DNA from: Roseateles sp. SL47
GTDB lineage: Bacteria; Pseudomonadota; Gammaproteobacteria; Burkholderiales; Burkholderiaceae_C
DNA: 64,000 bases
Direction of reading: 5' to 3'
NCBI RefSeq assembly: GCF_026625885.1
Contig: NZ_CP113068.1
Coordinates: forward strand, 5,580,001 to 5,644,000
Shown: piece by piece, positions 51,534 to 62,548 of the stretch
How the letters are laid out: every line of letters begins with the position of its first letter
Position numbering within the stretch: the first letter of the stretch is position 1
The notes under the pieces: model-generated
Seen by the model: only the letters and a program-made list of their open reading frames with translations
The model's database searches: none
Told to the model about the DNA's origin: nothing
Program-made: the position numbers and the translations under genes

Positions 51534-51577
51534 AGAAATTATTGTTTTACAGTAATTTCTTACCAAAGCACGGTAAG
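51534..51577 (+). promoter_or_regulatory. Two overlapping operator-like inverted repeats before the DUF2975 gene
   Basis: AGAAATTA-N11-TAATTTCT (51534-51541/51553-51560) and CTTACC-N7-GGTAAG (51559-51564/51572-51577) lie in the A/T-rich leader. The second sits four bases before the ATG and covers the ribosome-binding site. An operator for the XRE regulator encoded in the same operon would fit here. Confidence 0.55.
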
Positions 51578-51581
51578 TGAC

Positions 51582-52136
51582 ATGACTCCACCTCCGCTCA
51601 GCACCGCGACGCCACGACTGCTGTGGATCTCTCGTGGCGTGCGTGCCCTGGCCCTCATCGGCATGGTCGGGATCGTGGGGTATGGACTGGCCTTCTGGAC
51701 CGATGCGGACTGGGTGCGCAAGGTCGCCACCGAGCAATGGAAACTCACTGCCGGTTCCGTGCCGATGGACGGCCTGGCGCGGCTGCGCGGTGCCGTGGGC
51801 AGCGCGCCGGGCTTTGCATTGGCACTGTGGGCGCTGTGGCAGCTCTGGGCCTTGTTCGGCTGGTATGGCCGGGGGGAGGTCTTCCATCCCGCCGCCATCC
51901 ACCATCTGCGGCGCTTCGGGCAGGCGGTGATCATCATGGCGCCGGTGATGGCAATCACCGACACGATCACGGTGCTGGCGCTGACGCTGTCCAATCCCCC
52001 CGGGCACCGCATCCTGATGCTGCAGATCGGCAGCGAGCACTATGTGCAGTTGCTGCTGGGCCTGGTGCTGCTGGCCATCGGGCAGGTGATGAGCGAGGCG
52101 CAACGCATGGCGCAGGAGAACGCGGAGTTCGTCTGA
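51582..52136 (+). CDS. DUF2975-type membrane protein
   Basis: 184-residue membrane protein with four hydrophobic segments (about 17-38, 70-90, 110-130 and 145-165) and an acidic C-terminus. It is followed about 110 bases later by a small XRE regulator. This DUF2975/XRE pairing (YoaS/YozG in Bacillus) is widespread; its role is unknown. Central W-A-L-x-x-L-W-x-x-F-G-W-Y/Y-G-R-G-E-V-F-H matches the family pattern. The ATG follows a GGTAAG box. Confidence 0.8.
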   Translation: MTPPPLSTATPRLLWISRGVRALALIGMVGIVGYGLAFWTDADWVRKVATEQWKLTAGSVPMDGLARLRGAVGSAPGFALALWALWQLWALFGWYGRGEVFHPAAIHHLRRFGQAVIIMAPVMAITDTITVLALTLSNPPGHRILMLQIGSEHYVQLLLGLVLLAIGQVMSEAQRMAQENAEFV

Positions 52137-52245
52137 ATGCCGTCCGCCCATCCCTGGCTTGAGCCTCCCGCCACCGCCCCACGTTCGCACATATTCGCCC
52201 CACGCTCGTCCACAGCCGCCTCACGCTCGCCCTGCACGTCCCACC

Positions 52246-52515
52246 ATGCCCATCATCGTCCGACTCGATGTGATGCTTGCCCAGCGCAAGATGCGCTCCA
52301 AGGAATTGGCGGAAGCCATCGGCATCACCGAGGCCAACCTGTCGCTGCTGAAGTCCGGCAAGGTGCGCGGGGTGCGCTTCGACACCTTGTCGCGCATCTG
52401 CGAAGTGCTGCAGTGCCAGCCGGGCGATCTGCTGGTGCATGAGGCCGGGGAGCATGGGTCCGCTGAGCACGATGAAGACGACGAAGGTCTGACCATCAGG
52501 GGCCCAAGGGAGTGA
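52246..52515 (+). CDS. XRE/YozG-type transcriptional regulator
   Basis: 89-residue protein with a helix-turn-helix of the YozG type: IVRLDVMLAQRKMRSKELAE, then IGITEANLSLLKSGKVRGVR, then LSRICEVLQCQPGDLL. An acidic 20-residue tail follows. This protein is expected to regulate the upstream DUF2975 gene and probably its own operon. ATG 52246 was chosen; the next gene begins right at its stop. Confidence 0.9.
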   Translation: MPIIVRLDVMLAQRKMRSKELAEAIGITEANLSLLKSGKVRGVRFDTLSRICEVLQCQPGDLLVHEAGEHGSAEHDEDDEGLTIRGPRE

Positions 52516-52520
52516 ACCAC

Positions 52521-53357
52521 ATGCAGGCCGCTCACATGCTGACGCCGCCACCGGCCGCTGGTTTTCCATCCTCGTTGTCGAGTTCGTTTTCAGATCCGTT
52601 GTTGCATCGGGCTCGCTGGCGATGGATGCTCGCCGTGCTGGTGGGGCATGTGCTGTTGCTGATGTGGCTCGCCGCCTCCGCGCCAACATTGAATGAACCG
52701 GCTGCACGGACGGCGCCCCATGCGCAGCAGCAGCCGCGCTCGTCGGTGCGCATGGTGACGGTGATGCTGCCGCCCCTGCCCCACGACGCTCGGCGGGTGT
52801 CCCGTTCGCAAGCCCAGCTTCAGACTCCGGTTCAGACCCAGCGTCAGGTCCAGTCGCTGGCCACGCGCCGCAGTGCGCACCCCGCGCCAGCGGCCATGAC
52901 TGCTGACGCTGCGGCGCCCCCCATGGCGCCTTCAGCCCGACACATCACGGCATCGGCGCCAGGTGATCTCGGCGCTCCCTCGACGCCTGCCGCTCCCACT
53001 GCGGCAACACTCCCGGCATCGGCGCCCCTTTCACACCTGGCCGCAGCCTCGGCGTCACCTGCCGCTTCTGCACCGCTGGCATCAGCCTCGGGCCCCAGCG
53101 GCCGCGACCTGATGCAGGGTGAAGCCACCCGTCTGGCCATCCGCCAGGCCACGCGCGGCACGCCACTGCTCTCCGAGCGGGCCGACCAGGCCAGCCAGGC
53201 CCCCGAACGGCTGGACGCGACTGCTCGACTGGGACGTGACATCAAGGAGGCCGGTGCGGGAGACTGCCTGAAAGGCGAATATGCCGGTGCCGGCATGGGC
53301 CTGCTGAGTGCGCCCTTCCTGCTCCTGGCCAAGGCGCGTGGACGATGCGCCAAGTAA
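52521..53357 (+). CDS. Unrecognised membrane-anchored Pro/Ala-rich protein
   Basis: 278 residues. It has one N-terminal membrane helix (WMLAVLVGHVLLLMWLAAS), a long Pro/Ala/Ser/Gln-rich stretch, then a conserved-looking C-terminal segment (RLGRDIKEAGAGDCLKGEYA, then GMGLLSAPFLLLAKARGRC) with two cysteines. The build recalls TonB-like proteins (membrane helix, Pro-rich spacer, small end domain), but the end domain is not TonB. ATG 52521 was chosen with AAGGGAG upstream; GTG at 52512 overlaps the XRE stop. I cannot assign a function. Confidence 0.65.
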   Translation: MQAAHMLTPPPAAGFPSSLSSSFSDPLLHRARWRWMLAVLVGHVLLLMWLAASAPTLNEPAARTAPHAQQQPRSSVRMVTVMLPPLPHDARRVSRSQAQLQTPVQTQRQVQSLATRRSAHPAPAAMTADAAAPPMAPSARHITASAPGDLGAPSTPAAPTAATLPASAPLSHLAAASASPAASAPLASASGPSGRDLMQGEATRLAIRQATRGTPLLSERADQASQAPERLDATARLGRDIKEAGAGDCLKGEYAGAGMGLLSAPFLLLAKARGRCAK

Positions 53358-53418
53358 GCCGCCATCGACGATGCCCCTCCCCCTTCGTGCCCCAACCGCG
53401 CCTCGTGCGCTTCTGCTC

Positions 53419-54426
<1,008 letters not shown>

Positions 54427-54468
54427 GCCGACCGGGCATCACCGTGAGCGGGGTCCCAGCCCCCGGCA

Positions 54469-54786
54469 TCAATGCATGAGCTTGAGCGTCACCACACCAG
54501 CCACGATCAGCCCCACACCGATGAAGCGCCCGAGGCTTGCGGGGTCTCCATAGGCCAGCACGCCCACGGCGAAAGCACCCGCCGCGCCGATGCCGGTCCA
54601 GACGGCGTAGGCCGTGCCCATGGGAATGGTCTTCTGGGCCAGCCACAACATGAAGCCACTGCCGGAGATGCAGATCGCGGCCAGGAAGAAGCCCAGACCA
54701 CGATATTGGGAAGTCTGGGCCAACTTGAGTCCGACCGGCCAGCCGATCTCGAGAAGACCGGCCACAAAGAGATAGATCCAGCTCAT
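54469..54786 (-). CDS. SMR-family guanidinium/quaternary ammonium exporter (Gdx/SugE)
   Basis: 105-residue small multidrug-resistance protein with four helices. The essential membrane Glu is in AGLLEIGWPVGLKLAQTSQY (residue 13), and the third helix has AYAVWTGIGAAGAFAVGVLAYGD. The L-E-x-x-W-x-x-G-L-K pattern is that of the SugE/Gdx subgroup rather than EmrE, so guanidinium export is likely. Homodimer. No guanidine riboswitch is apparent upstream, only simple repeats. Confidence 0.88.
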   Translation of the reverse strand: MSWIYLFVAGLLEIGWPVGLKLAQTSQYRGLGFFLAAICISGSGFMLWLAQKTIPMGTAYAVWTGIGAAGAFAVGVLAYGDPASLGRFIGVGLIVAGVVTLKLMH

Positions 54787-54834
54787 GGTGCCTGCGCATG
54801 TCCAGCGAATGTGTCGCCGCGATGCTAGCGCCAT

Positions 54835-54935
54835 TCGGTCAAGGCGATCGGTCAAGGCAATCGGTCAAGGCAATCGCTCACCACATTCGCTCGGCACGTT
54901 CGCTCGGCACGTTCGCTCACCACATTCGCTCAGCG
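54835..54935. repeat. Two tandem 12-base repeat runs upstream of the SMR gene
   Basis: Three units of CGGTCAAGGCAAT type (54836-54876) are followed by about four units of TTCGCTCGGCACG/TTCGCTCACCACA type (54885-54935). Both look like simple-sequence drift. Nothing else is recognised between them and the chemoreceptor gene. Confidence 0.75.
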
Positions 54936-55042
54936 GCCAGCGGACACACGCATTCCGGTCTCGCGAAACACCTGTCGCGCCTGCTCGGGCTCGCATCGGC
55001 ACTCCCCACAGCCCTTGGACAGATCGATTCATTTTCATCCCC

Positions 55043-56593
55043 TCACTGCAGCCGGAACTGCCCCACCACCTCGGCCAATTGACGCGCCTGCTCCCGAAGA
55101 CTCTGCGCTGCGGCGGAGGACTGCTCCACCAGCGCAGCGTTCTGCTGCGTCATCTGGTCCAGCTGGCCCACGGCGACATTGACCTGCACGATGCCCTGGT
55201 TCTGCTCCTGGGTGGCGACGGCAATCTCGCCCACGATGTCGGTCACCCGTTGCACTCCCTGCACGATGTCGGTCATGGTGGTCCCTGCCTGCTGCACCAG
55301 CTGGGTGCCCGATTCCACCCGTTCCAGCGACGCATGGATCAGCTGCTTGATCTCCCGCGCCGCTTCGGCGCTGCGCTGAGCCAGCGTGCGCACCTCGCTG
55401 GCCACGACGGCAAATCCGCGCCCCTGCTCACCCGCTCGCGCCGCTTCCACCGCTGCATTCAAGGCAAGGATGTTGGTCTGGAAAGCAATGCTGTCGATCA
55501 CACCGATGATGTCGCCGATCTTGCGGGCACTGGTGTGGATGCCCTCCATGGTGGTGATCACGTCGCCCACCACGGTTCCGCCGTCCGAAGCGGCCTGCGA
55601 CGCCGCACGGGCCAGTTGATCGGCGCTGCGGGCCGCATCGGCCGTCTGGCCCACGGTGCCGGTCAGCTCTTCCATCGCACCGGCCGTCTCTTCCAGATTG
55701 GCGGCCGTCTGCTCCGTGCGGGCGGACAGGTCTGCATTGCCACTGGCGATCTGGGTGCTGGCGGTGGAAATGCTGTCCGCCACCCCCCGCACGCGGGACA
55801 AGGCCGTTTGCAGCGCCAGCCGCATCGTGTCCAGCGCGCTCAGCAGGCGTCCGGTCTCATCCTGCGAATGCCGGACGTTGGGACTGCCCCGCAGGTCCAT
55901 GGCGGCAATGGCCTGGGCCACGCGCTGCGCCTCCTCCATCGGACGCACGATGCTGCGCCCCAGTGCCACCGCGAGAAACGCCCCCAGCGCCAGGGAGAGC
56001 CCAGCACTGGCCAGCAACAGCCGGCTGGTGCGGGAGCGCAATGCCTGGACCTGCGCGGCACTGTCGTTCAACTGCGCGCGCTGCTCTTCTGCCAGGGCTT
56101 GCACGGTTTGAAGATAGACCTTGGCGCCGGGTTCCAGTTGCTGCTGGAACAGCTTCAGAGCGGCGTCCGCCTCCCCCGCCTTTTTCAGGCGAAAGACCTC
56201 ATCGCGGGCGGCCAGATAGGCCTTGCGCTGCTCGGCCACCGAGGCGAAAAGACGCTTCTCCGCCGGCGTGTCGATGAGCGGCTCCAACTCCTTTTGCAGC
56301 TCATTCGTCCGCTTGATGCCTTCAGCGCTGATGGGCGCCAGATAGTCCCCGAGCGTCTGGTCGGCACTGCGCGCGATTGCCGTGGTGCGCTGCACGCCGC
56401 CAAAGGTGTGCATGTACCAATCCGACGCCAGGCGCTCGGCACGCAGCTGATCGTCCATCATCACCTCCACATGCCGGCTCAGCGTCTGGATGCGGGCGAC
56501 CGCGAACAAGCTGCTGGCCAGGCACAGCAGCAGGATCAAACCCAGCACCAGCGCCAGGCGTTTTCGGATGGAGAGGTTGTTGAGCAACACCAT
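55043..56593 (-). CDS. Methyl-accepting chemotaxis protein
   Basis: 516-residue chemoreceptor. It has TM1 at about 12-34, a four-helix-bundle type periplasmic domain of about 160 residues, TM2 at about 190-212, a HAMP domain, and a long cytoplasmic coiled-coil. The signalling hairpin contains [20 protein letters not shown] then [20 protein letters not shown]. Flanking methylation helices read [20 protein letters not shown] and [16 protein letters not shown]. No C-terminal pentapeptide for CheR binding. Ligand unknown; no other che genes in the window. Confidence 0.93.
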   Translation of the reverse strand: MVLLNNLSIRKRLALVLGLILLLCLASSLFAVARIQTLSRHVEVMMDDQLRAERLASDWYMHTFGGVQRTTAIARSADQTLGDYLAPISAEGIKRTNELQKELEPLIDTPAEKRLFASVAEQRKAYLAARDEVFRLKKAGEADAALKLFQQQLEPGAKVYLQTVQALAEEQRAQLNDSAAQVQALRSRTSRLLLASAGLSLALGAFLAVALGRSIVRPMEEAQRVAQAIAAMDLRGSPNVRHSQDETGRLLSALDTMRLALQTALSRVRGVADSISTASTQIASGNADLSARTEQTAANLEETAGAMEELTGTVGQTADAARSADQLARAASQAASDGGTVVGDVITTMEGIHTSARKIGDIIGVIDSIAFQTNILALNAAVEAARAGEQGRGFAVVASEVRTLAQRSAEAAREIKQLIHASLERVESGTQLVQQAGTTMTDIVQGVQRVTDIVGEIAVATQEQNQGIVQVNVAVGQLDQMTQQNAALVEQSSAAAQSLREQARQLAEVVGQFRLQ

Positions 56594-56727
56594 GGGGCCT
56601 CAGGACCTTTTAGAAATCAAAGACACAGCGCGCCTCGCGCCAGACCGTGGCAGCCATGCCGAAACCGCCAAGACACCTCCACCGTGAACCCCGGCAGCGG
56701 CGTCTCCGCGACTTCGCGACTTCACCA

Positions 56728-57927
56728 TCAGAAGGTGTGGCGAATGCCCACCCCGTAGGTATTGCCGCTGTCGTGGCCGGTCAGCTTGTCCCACGAGTAC
56801 ACGGCATAGACGTTGGTGCGCCGGGACAGCGTGTAGTCGTAGCCGGCCGTGACGGTGCTTCGGTCGGTCTGGGCGGCTGCGCCGGCCTGGCTGTCGGTAT
56901 GGGCCCAGTCGACCAGCACCGCACCCTGCGCGGTCACCGGCACGGAGGCGCCCAGGGACCAGGTGTGATTGGTCAGCTCCGAGCCCTCGCTGTGCACCCG
57001 GGCATAAGCGCCATAGAGCTTGGCCCAGTTCAGGTCATACGCGACGCCGCCCAGCCAGGTCGTCTGCTCGGTGGCAGGGGCGACCACAGCGGTGCGGTTG
57101 CGCTGCATCGACACGACCGCCGTGAAGCCCTGCTGGTCGTAGACCATGTGCAGGCCCAGGTTGGCGACGCCGTCCTGGCCGGCGACTTCACCCAGCCCGT
57201 AGATCACCGACCCGCTGAATCCGCCCACCTTGGGCGACTGGTATTTGATGGTGTTGTCCCAGACCGTGTCGCCGACGATGGCCCCGCCATAGCTGGACAC
57301 GAAGGTCTGCAGCACCAGGGGCGAGAACACCACCGAGGAGCCATATGGGTTGACCTGTTGCATGGCCAGGTAGGTGGGGTTGGTTTGCCGGCCCAGGGTG
57401 ACCGCGCCCCACTGGGAATTGCTCAAACCCACATAGGCATTGCGGGCCCAGGCCCCGTCCTTGGTGCTACGCCCCTGGTTGCCGTTGTCCGGCTGGAAAA
57501 AGCTTTCGAGCGTAAAGACGGCGGAGGTGCCCTGACCCAGGTCATCCTTTCCACGCACCCCCCAGAAGGACGTGGTGAGCCCGCCGCTGCCCACCTGCTT
57601 CAGCGACGAGCTCATGTCGCTGCGCTTGAGGGAATCGGCGTAGATGCCGATCAGGCCATAGAGCTGAATGCTGTTGCTGTCCGAGGTGGCCTTGGAGGAC
57701 GTGGAGGACGCGGAGGATTGAGAGGCGGTCGCTGTCTGCGCCGGCGCCGGCACCGGCGTCTGCGCTTGAGCCAGCGACGAAGCGACGGACAGCGCAGACA
57801 GGCCGGCCACCAGACCGATGCGGCCAGCCTGGGCACCGAGCCGCTGCGACACGGTCCGCTGGCCCAGGCGTTGCCCAGGTTGGTGGTGAATCCGTTGGTG
57901 ACGGCGCTGGCGAAGGGTGGATGTCAT
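56728..57927 (-). CDS. Gram-negative porin
   Basis: 399-residue outer-membrane porin of the betaproteobacterial general-diffusion family. The mature start region is SIQLYGLIGIYADSLKRSDM; FWGVRGKDDLGQGTSAVFTLE and AWARNAYVGLSNSQWGAVTLGRQ are the typical first strands; it ends in YGVGIRHTF with C-terminal Phe. The signal peptide is unusual: about 35 basic, Gln/Arg-rich residues precede the hydrophobic core GLVAGLSALSVASSLAQA. ATG 57927 has AGGAGACACTC upstream, so the long leader is probably real. Confidence 0.9.
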   Translation of the reverse strand: MTSTLRQRRHQRIHHQPGQRLGQRTVSQRLGAQAGRIGLVAGLSALSVASSLAQAQTPVPAPAQTATASQSSASSTSSKATSDSNSIQLYGLIGIYADSLKRSDMSSSLKQVGSGGLTTSFWGVRGKDDLGQGTSAVFTLESFFQPDNGNQGRSTKDGAWARNAYVGLSNSQWGAVTLGRQTNPTYLAMQQVNPYGSSVVFSPLVLQTFVSSYGGAIVGDTVWDNTIKYQSPKVGGFSGSVIYGLGEVAGQDGVANLGLHMVYDQQGFTAVVSMQRNRTAVVAPATEQTTWLGGVAYDLNWAKLYGAYARVHSEGSELTNHTWSLGASVPVTAQGAVLVDWAHTDSQAGAAAQTDRSTVTAGYDYTLSRRTNVYAVYSWDKLTGHDSGNTYGVGIRHTF

Positions 57928-58243
57928 GAGTGTCTCCTGATGCGTGTTGTGGTGGTGTGACGATGTGAGGGCGAGCCCTGCGCGCCAGGCCCTCTCCCCC
58001 TGGCGCATGTCGCGGTGGCGCTGGGTGTGCGCCGTCCCGCCCGCGACGCGCGGATCCGTTGTGAGACGCTGTGGTTGGCGGGCGGTCGGGGGGTGGCGGG
58101 GTGGCGGTGGGGTGGTTTGGTGAGGGTGTGACGCGCCCCACCCCGGAGCCTGGGGGCACCGTTGCGACATGGAGTACAGCGATGTGCGCTGGACTGGCGG
58201 GAGGGCAGCCGGTGATCAGCGACCCGTCATCCGCCGCCGATCA

Positions 58244-59548
58244 TCAGTTGCCGGATAGCGCCGCACGCAGGCGGTCGCGATCCAGTTCCTTTTCCCAGGC
58301 GGCGATGACCACGGCGGCCACGCCGTTGCCGATGGTGTTGACGAGCGCCAGGCCCGTGCCCATGAAGCGATGGATACCCAGGATCAACACCATGCCGGAC
58401 ACCGGCACCACCGGGATCACCATCAACGTGGAGGCCAGCATCACGAAGGCCGCCCCGGCCACGCCGCTGGCCCCCTTGGAGCTGAGCATGGCCACCACGA
58501 TCAGCGTCATCTCCTGCATGAAGGTGAGCTCCACATTAAAGGCCTGCGCGATGAACAGCACCGCCATGGTCAGGTAGACATTGGTGCCGTCCAGATTGAA
58601 CGAGTAACCGGCAGGCACCACCAGCCCCACCACCGGCCGTGAACAGCCCATGCCTTCGAGCTTCTGCAGCATCTGGGGCAGCGCCGCCTCGGAGGAACTG
58701 GTGCCCAGCACGATCAGCAGCTCATCCTTGATGTAGGCCATGAAGCGCAGGATGGAGAAGCCCAGGTAGCGCGCAATCAGGCCCAGCACCACCAGCGTGA
58801 AGAACGCCAGCGTCACATAGAACGACACAATCAGCTTGACCAGCGGTCCCAGCGACTCCACCCCGTATTTGCCGATGGTGAACGCAATCGCGCCAAAGGC
58901 CCCCAACTGCGCCACCTTCATGATGATGCCCACGATGTTGAAGAACACATGGGAGATCTTGTCGATCAGGTCGTAGACCGGCTTGCCAGAGTCGCCCAGG
59001 GCGGAGAGCGCCACGCCGAACAGGATGGACACCAGCAGGATCTGCAGCACATTGCCGGAGGCAAACGCATCGACAAAGGTGTTGGGGATGATGTGCAGGA
59101 GGAAGTCCGGCACGCTCTGGTTGTGCGCCTGGGTGGTGAAGCCGGTGAGCGCCTTGGCGTCCAGCTTGCTCGGGTCCAGGTTGAAGCCGGTGCCGGGCTG
59201 GAACAGATGGCCCGCCAGCAGGCCGATGACCAGCGCCACGGTGGACACCACCTCAAAGTAGATCAGCGCCTTGCCGCCCACGCGTCCGACCTTGCGGATG
59301 TCACCCAGGCCCGCGATGCCGGCCACGACGGTGCAGAAGATGACCGGCCCGATCACCATCTTGATCAGATGGATGAAGCCATCCCCCAGCGGCTTGAGCT
59401 GCACACCCACCGAAGGCCAGAAGTGGCCGACCAGCACACCGGCCACCACGGCCACGATGACCTGGAAGTAGAGCGCGCGATAAAAGGGTTTGCGTGGGGC
59501 GGGCGTGGCCGCCGGCACGGTCCCTGCGCCGAGCTGGGCTTCTGACAT
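58244..59548 (-). CDS. dctA: C4-dicarboxylate transporter DctA
   Basis: 434-residue proton-coupled C4-dicarboxylate symporter of the DAACS family. Motifs: [30 protein letters not shown] (serine-rich hairpin), [21 protein letters not shown] and the [17 protein letters not shown] loop. The length is typical. It takes up succinate, fumarate and malate. ATG 59548 was chosen; codons further upstream encode no family sequence. No dctBD pair is in the window. Confidence 0.95.
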   Translation of the reverse strand: MSEAQLGAGTVPAATPAPRKPFYRALYFQVIVAVVAGVLVGHFWPSVGVQLKPLGDGFIHLIKMVIGPVIFCTVVAGIAGLGDIRKVGRVGGKALIYFEVVSTVALVIGLLAGHLFQPGTGFNLDPSKLDAKALTGFTTQAHNQSVPDFLLHIIPNTFVDAFASGNVLQILLVSILFGVALSALGDSGKPVYDLIDKISHVFFNIVGIIMKVAQLGAFGAIAFTIGKYGVESLGPLVKLIVSFYVTLAFFTLVVLGLIARYLGFSILRFMAYIKDELLIVLGTSSSEAALPQMLQKLEGMGCSRPVVGLVVPAGYSFNLDGTNVYLTMAVLFIAQAFNVELTFMQEMTLIVVAMLSSKGASGVAGAAFVMLASTLMVIPVVPVSGMVLILGIHRFMGTGLALVNTIGNGVAAVVIAAWEKELDRDRLRAALSGN

Positions 59549-60077
59549 GAGTTGGGTCTCCGCATGGGGCGGCGCAAGCCTGTGAGCGGAGGCGCCTGAC
59601 CGGGGTCGGCGCCACCCATCCTCGCGCCTGGCGGCGCGACGGACGGTCTGTCTCCTCACAGGCCAACGCAGCTTTGTCTCTGGTTGGCTTCTGTCGCTCT
59701 GTGCTCGACCGCCGCCGGGGTCGCCGGGCGGCGATCCTTGCAAGCAGCAGGCACAGGCCTGTTGATGGGCCCGATTCTTGGCAAGGCAGGGATCTGCCAG
59801 CAAGGCATGGCGAAGCGCTATCAGCTATGCCATCACGGCATAACAGCCACCCAACCTGGGAATGCGCGCAAGCTGCTCGACCAGATGAAAACCGAAGAGC
59901 GACGTTGCGCGAGGTTGTGAGGTTTTTTTAGGGCAGGACCCAGGTCCAACGCCATTCACTTTCACAGAAACGACTGGGCGAAGTGCAACTCAATGTGTGT
60001 CGGGGTGCCGCACTTCGCGTGGGTGCGGCGCTTCAAGGCCCTGCCACAGGCCCATGCGCCCACCGCCATCCAGCGCT
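59549..60077. other. Gap between dctA and the PilZ gene
   Basis: No gene recognised in these 529 bases. It should hold the dctA promoter (minus strand) and the 3' end of the PilZ transcript. A short inverted repeat TATGCC-N5-GGCATA lies at 59826-59842 and GCCGCAC-N9-GTGCGGC at 60007-60029. No convincing sigma-54 box was found by eye. A frame at 59684-59920 is open but looks like chance. Confidence 0.5.
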
Positions 60078-60620
60078 TCAGTCGAAGGCGTGGTGCAGTT
60101 GCTCAATGACGGCCTGCAAACGCACCTGCCCGGCCGTGTCGAGATCCACAAAGCGGCATCCGACATGCACTTGTTCCCCGGCGAGGAAGGACCGGAAGCT
60201 GCGACGCGCCCGCACTTCCAGGCTCACCAGCATCACACCATGGTCGCCCAGGCTCAGCCGCACCTGCGGCAGGCGCCGCCCCACCAGCAGACCGCCGGCC
60301 TCCGCCTTGCTGGCTCGCAAGGCCACACCGCCCAGCGACAGGTCTTCCAGGCTCAGACTGAGGGAACGGCCCAGAATCACCAGATCGGCATGGAAGGCCG
60401 GGCCCAAGGGCATGGGCCGACGCGGCGCACTGCGCCGATCCACCGGTTCCGCCAGGGCGGGATCGCCGCCGACCTCCGCAGCGCGCGCACCGGCATTGCG
60501 CCCGACCGCGCCCTGGTCGCCTGGAGGCATCGCCCCCGCCCTCCCACCGGCCAACGGCTGGCCTGCACCGGACGCGCCGTTGTTGTCGGAGGCATCAGGC
60601 GGAACAGGTTGCGAATCCAT
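60078..60620 (-). CDS. PilZ-domain protein
   Basis: 180-residue protein with a disordered Gly/Ala/Pro-rich N-terminus (about 1-58) and one PilZ domain. The c-di-GMP motifs are RRSAPRRP (R-x-x-x-R type, residues 62-69) and EDLSLGGVAL (D-x-S-x-x-G, about 91-100). The C-terminal part GCRFVDLDTAGQVRLQAVIE is typical. It is probably a soluble c-di-GMP receptor; the target is unknown. It stands alone, downstream of the acyl-CoA synthetase gene on the same strand. Confidence 0.85.
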   Translation of the reverse strand: MDSQPVPPDASDNNGASGAGQPLAGGRAGAMPPGDQGAVGRNAGARAAEVGGDPALAEPVDRRSAPRRPMPLGPAFHADLVILGRSLSLSLEDLSLGGVALRASKAEAGGLLVGRRLPQVRLSLGDHGVMLVSLEVRARRSFRSFLAGEQVHVGCRFVDLDTAGQVRLQAVIEQLHHAFD

Positions 60621-60702
60621 GGGAGGGTCCAGAGGGGTGTAGAACGCGCGCAGCGAAGCTGCCGCCGCCAGGCAGTGTAGCCAGACACGCAGCGGCTTTC
60701 TG

Positions 60703-62436
60703 TCAGCCCTGCGTCCGTGCCGTGGCCCGTTCGAGCTCCAGTTGCTTCAGCACGCGGCGCTGCACTTTGCCGGTGGTCGTCATCGGCAGGCTGTTGATGA
60801 ACTCGATGTCCTTCGGGTACTCATAGGGCGCCAGTCGCCCTTTCACAAATGCCTGCAGCTCCGCCACCAGGGCGGCCGAACCCTCATGCCCAGGCGCCAG
60901 CACCACAAAGGCCTTGACCATGCTGCCCCGGTCCGCATCCGGCTTGGGGACCACCGCCGCATTGGCGACCGACGGATGCTTCACCAGGCAGTTCTCGATC
61001 TCCCCGGGGCCGATGCGGTAACCGGCCACCTTGAACTGATCGTCGGAACGCCCTTGGTACCAGAGATACCCCTCGGCATCCATGTGGGCCAGATCCCCGG
61101 TGCGGCACCAGCTGTCGGTGGGGTCACCGGTGAACTTGGCCCGTGTGGCGGCCTCGTTGTTCCAATAGCCCAGGAAGAACACCGGGTCGGGCGTGCCATG
61201 CACATCGCGGCGATGGACCGCGATCTCCCCAAGCGTGCCCGGCGGGCACACCTGCCCCTCGTCATCAATCACCGCGACGCGGTGGCCCGGATACGCCCGC
61301 CCCATGCTGCCGGGCCGCGCCGGCCAGAGCCGCGCGCAGTTGCCCACCACATAGTTGATCTCGGTCTGGCCGAACATCTCGTTCACCGTCAAACCGAGCT
61401 CATCCTTCACCCAGTGGAACACGGCATCCCCCACGGCTTCACCCGCACTCATGATGGCCTGCAGGTGCAGCGCATAGCGTTCACGCGGATGCGGGCAGGC
61501 CTTCATCATCGCCTTCAAGGCGGTGGGGAAGAGGAAGGTATGGCTGATGCGATACCGCTGCATCAGCTCAAACGCCTGCTCCGGCGAGAAGCGTCCCTGG
61601 TAGGCCAGGATCGGCCGGCCAAAGTACAGCGAGGGCAGCAGCGCATCCATCAGGCCTCCGGTCCAGGCCCAGTCGGCCGGGCTCCAGAACACCGCTTCGC
61701 TCGCCACGGTGGGATCGCGCGGATCAAACCCGAACCAGTTCTGGCTGGCCACAAACCCGGTCAGGTTGCCGACCAGCGCGCGCTGCGGAATCAACGCCCC
61801 CTTGGGCGCGCCGGTGGTGCCGCTGGTATAGATGAGGATGGCCGGGTCGTCCGCCGCATTCCGGCGCGGCTGGAAGCGAGCATCTTCAGCCTGCAGCGCA
61901 GCCATCCAATCGGTTTCTCCCTCCTGCAGTGAAGGGGCCCCCACCACCAGCAGGTGCCGCAAGGCTGGGCATTCCGCGCGGATGCTGCGCAGGGTGTCCA
62001 GCGCGCCGGCCTCCACAATCGCCAGGCAGGCGCCGCTGTCCTGGAGCCGGTAGGCCAAGGCCTCCGGCCCGAACAACAGCGACAGCGGCATGGCCACCGC
62101 CCCCAACTGATTCAGGGCGATGTGCGCAACGGCCGTCTCGAACCGCTGCGGCATCACCAGGGCCACCCGGTCTCCGGCCTGCACGCCCAGACCTTGCAGG
62201 GCATTGGAGAGCCGATGGGCGGCGCGCTGCAACTGGCCGTAGCTGTATTGCGCGCGGCAGCCGGTGTCGCTGTCGGAGAGGATGGCCGGCGCCTCCGGCG
62301 TGTCTCGGGCCCAGCGACCGCAGCACAGTTCGGCCAGGCTGATGTGTTCAGGCAACTGCCACTGAAACCTGGCGTGCATGTGCGGGTAGATGTCTCCCGC
62401 TGCGGACGTATCACTGGCCGGGTGCCTTGCGGTCAT
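60703..62436 (-). CDS. AMP-dependent acyl-CoA synthetase/ligase
   Basis: 577-residue adenylate-forming enzyme. Motifs: ILIYTSGTTGAPKGALIPQ (P-loop), SAGEAVGDAVF, EMFGQTEINYVVGN, SWCRTGDLAHMDAEGYLWY, GRSDDQFKVAGYRIGPGEIE and the catalytic Lys in TTTGKVQRR. Overall order resembles medium-chain acyl-CoA or acetyl-CoA-like synthetases (AcsM group). The carboxylate substrate cannot be told by eye. ATG 62436 has AGAGGAG upstream; a TTG seven codons earlier is unlikely. Confidence 0.9.
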   Translation of the reverse strand: MTARHPASDTSAAGDIYPHMHARFQWQLPEHISLAELCCGRWARDTPEAPAILSDSDTGCRAQYSYGQLQRAAHRLSNALQGLGVQAGDRVALVMPQRFETAVAHIALNQLGAVAMPLSLLFGPEALAYRLQDSGACLAIVEAGALDTLRSIRAECPALRHLLVVGAPSLQEGETDWMAALQAEDARFQPRRNAADDPAILIYTSGTTGAPKGALIPQRALVGNLTGFVASQNWFGFDPRDPTVASEAVFWSPADWAWTGGLMDALLPSLYFGRPILAYQGRFSPEQAFELMQRYRISHTFLFPTALKAMMKACPHPRERYALHLQAIMSAGEAVGDAVFHWVKDELGLTVNEMFGQTEINYVVGNCARLWPARPGSMGRAYPGHRVAVIDDEGQVCPPGTLGEIAVHRRDVHGTPDPVFFLGYWNNEAATRAKFTGDPTDSWCRTGDLAHMDAEGYLWYQGRSDDQFKVAGYRIGPGEIENCLVKHPSVANAAVVPKPDADRGSMVKAFVVLAPGHEGSAALVAELQAFVKGRLAPYEYPKDIEFINSLPMTTTGKVQRRVLKQLELERATARTQG

Positions 62437-62548
62437 CGGCGCTCTCCTCTCGAACAAGAGCGTGGATGCTAGCGACGGCCGCCGGGCCGGTCTTCATGGA
62501 AAGCCCGTAGCACGGCGCTGGGGCATGGTGCCGGTTTGTGGTGCCTCG

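Noticed and set aside
54787..54960. Guanidine riboswitch upstream of the Gdx/SugE gene
   Set aside because: The sequence is simple 12-base repeats; I see none of the conserved ACGR-type loops or stems.
59684..59920. Small gene between dctA and the PilZ gene
   Set aside because: No ribosome-binding site, odd composition and no recognisable sequence.
59549..59930. Sigma-54 promoter for dctA, as in some other bacteria
   Set aside because: The best match (TGGCA...TGC) has the wrong spacing between GG and GC.
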